Assembly: GCF_025144665.1 (NCBI RefSeq)
Contig: NZ_CP102294.1
Location: 310,001-374,000, forward strand
DNA: 64,000 nucleotides
Reading direction: 5' to 3'
Origin: Alistipes ihumii AP11
GTDB taxonomy: Bacteria > Bacteroidota > Bacteroidia > Bacteroidales > Rikenellaceae
Shown: positions 63,533 through 64,000 of the stretch, piece after piece
Layout of the letters: each line of letters starts with the position of its first letter
How positions within the stretch are numbered: the first letter of the stretch is position 1
Position numbers and translations under genes: made by a program
Notes under the pieces: generated by a model
Database searches by the model: none
Seen by the model: only the letters and a program-made list of their open reading frames with translations
What the model was told of the DNA's origin: nothing

Positions 63533-64000
63533 ATGGATAAAAGAACCAAAATAATCGCCACGATCTCGGACAAGCGCTGCGAGGTAGAGTTCATCCGCTC
63601 CCTGTACGAGGCCGGCATGAACGCCGTGCGTATCAACACGGCTCACGTCACGACCCGCAGCGCGGCGACGATCGTCGAAAACGTCCGCCGCGTCTCCGAG
63701 AAGATCGCTATCATCATCGACACCAAAGGACCCGAAATCCGCCTGACCGGCATGGCCGCCGGCTTCGAGAGCGGCATTCCCATCGAAAAGGGACAGCTTG
63801 TCCGGATGAAGGGCACGGCCGAAGACCGTCCGTCGAGCGATCAAACGATATATCTGAACGACCCGACGATATACGATGCGGTTCCGACCGGATCGATCAT
63901 CCTGATAGACGACGGCGAACTCGAACTGCAAGTGGTCGACAAAGCCGATGACGAGCTGGTCTGCGAGGTGCATAACGGCGGCGTAATCAAACCCCGCAAG
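63533..64000 (+). CDS. pyk: Pyruvate kinase, N-terminal part only
   Basis: The first 156 residues of pyruvate kinase, cut by the window edge. TKIIATISDKRCEVEFIRSLYEAGMNAVRINTAH is the first strand-helix of the A domain (RxNxxH), followed by IDTKGPEIRLT, and the B domain (about residues 70-155) with ILIDDGELELQVVD. The start codon lies 52 bases after aroQ, so it may be read from the same promoter. Confidence 0.95.
   Translation, partial: MDKRTKIIATISDKRCEVEFIRSLYEAGMNAVRINTAHVTTRSAATIVENVRRVSEKIAIIIDTKGPEIRLTGMAAGFESGIPIEKGQLVRMKGTAEDRPSSDQTIYLNDPTIYDAVPTGSIILIDDGELELQVVDKADDELVCEVHNGGVIKPRK

Overview
The window is about 64 kb of GC-rich (roughly 57-58%) bacterial chromosome from a Bacteroidota member. 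Evidence: promoters carry TAnnTTTG-type -7 boxes, leaders are short without clear Shine-Dalgarno sites, lipoproteins and BACON domains are present, and there are large MacB/FtsX-type permeases, an rnfBCDGEA operon and a TamB/TamA-like pair. GC content and gene content fit Bacteroidales such as Alistipes/Rikenellaceae; this is inference, not proof.

Layout. 0-2 kb: an RND efflux adaptor and the start of its pump (minus). 2-6.5 kb: a repeat-containing surface lipoprotein and a GH127 glycosidase, converging. 6.6-20 kb: a six-gene efflux operon (TolC, HlyD adaptor, three FtsX-like permeases, one ATPase), divergent from an NtrC-type activator and its histidine kinase. The intergenic DNA holds a near-consensus sigma-54 promoter and two tandem TGTC-N9-GACA sites, so the circuit can be read from the sequence. 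20-24.4 kb: a Wzz-like protein, PurT, a small exported protein and PurU. 24.6-31.8 kb: TamB and a TamA-like Omp85 protein. 31.9-36.3 kb: a phosphoglycolate-phosphatase-like HAD protein and the oxidative pentose phosphate operon gnd-zwf-pgl. 36.4-43 kb: a decayed copy of the activator's 5' region, envelope and hypothetical proteins, a BACON/endonuclease-like lipoprotein, a DAACS symporter and an L,D-transpeptidase-like protein.

43-46.1 kb is an AT-rich, decayed island beside tRNA-Phe. It holds a wrecked hsdR (type I restriction) 3' end, an intact DUF3332-like lipoprotein, a wrecked tyrosine recombinase and a nine-copy 12-bp tandem repeat. 46.2-53.4 kb: NAD synthetase followed closely by an rseC-like gene and rnfBCDGEA. 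The NAD synthetase has Gly where the glutaminase Cys should be. 53.5-64 kb: an Omp85-like barrel, purE-zupT, hpt-queE, an ftsB-like gene followed by a GtrA/GtrB/GT-C cassette, thiL-thiD, aroQ and the start of pyk.

How genes work together: PurU can release the formate that PurT consumes; Gnd/Zwf/Pgl make NADPH; NadE supplies NAD to the pool that Rnf couples to ferredoxin; the sigma-54 two-component system probably switches on the adjacent efflux operon. All functions are from reading the sequence; nothing was searched against a database.
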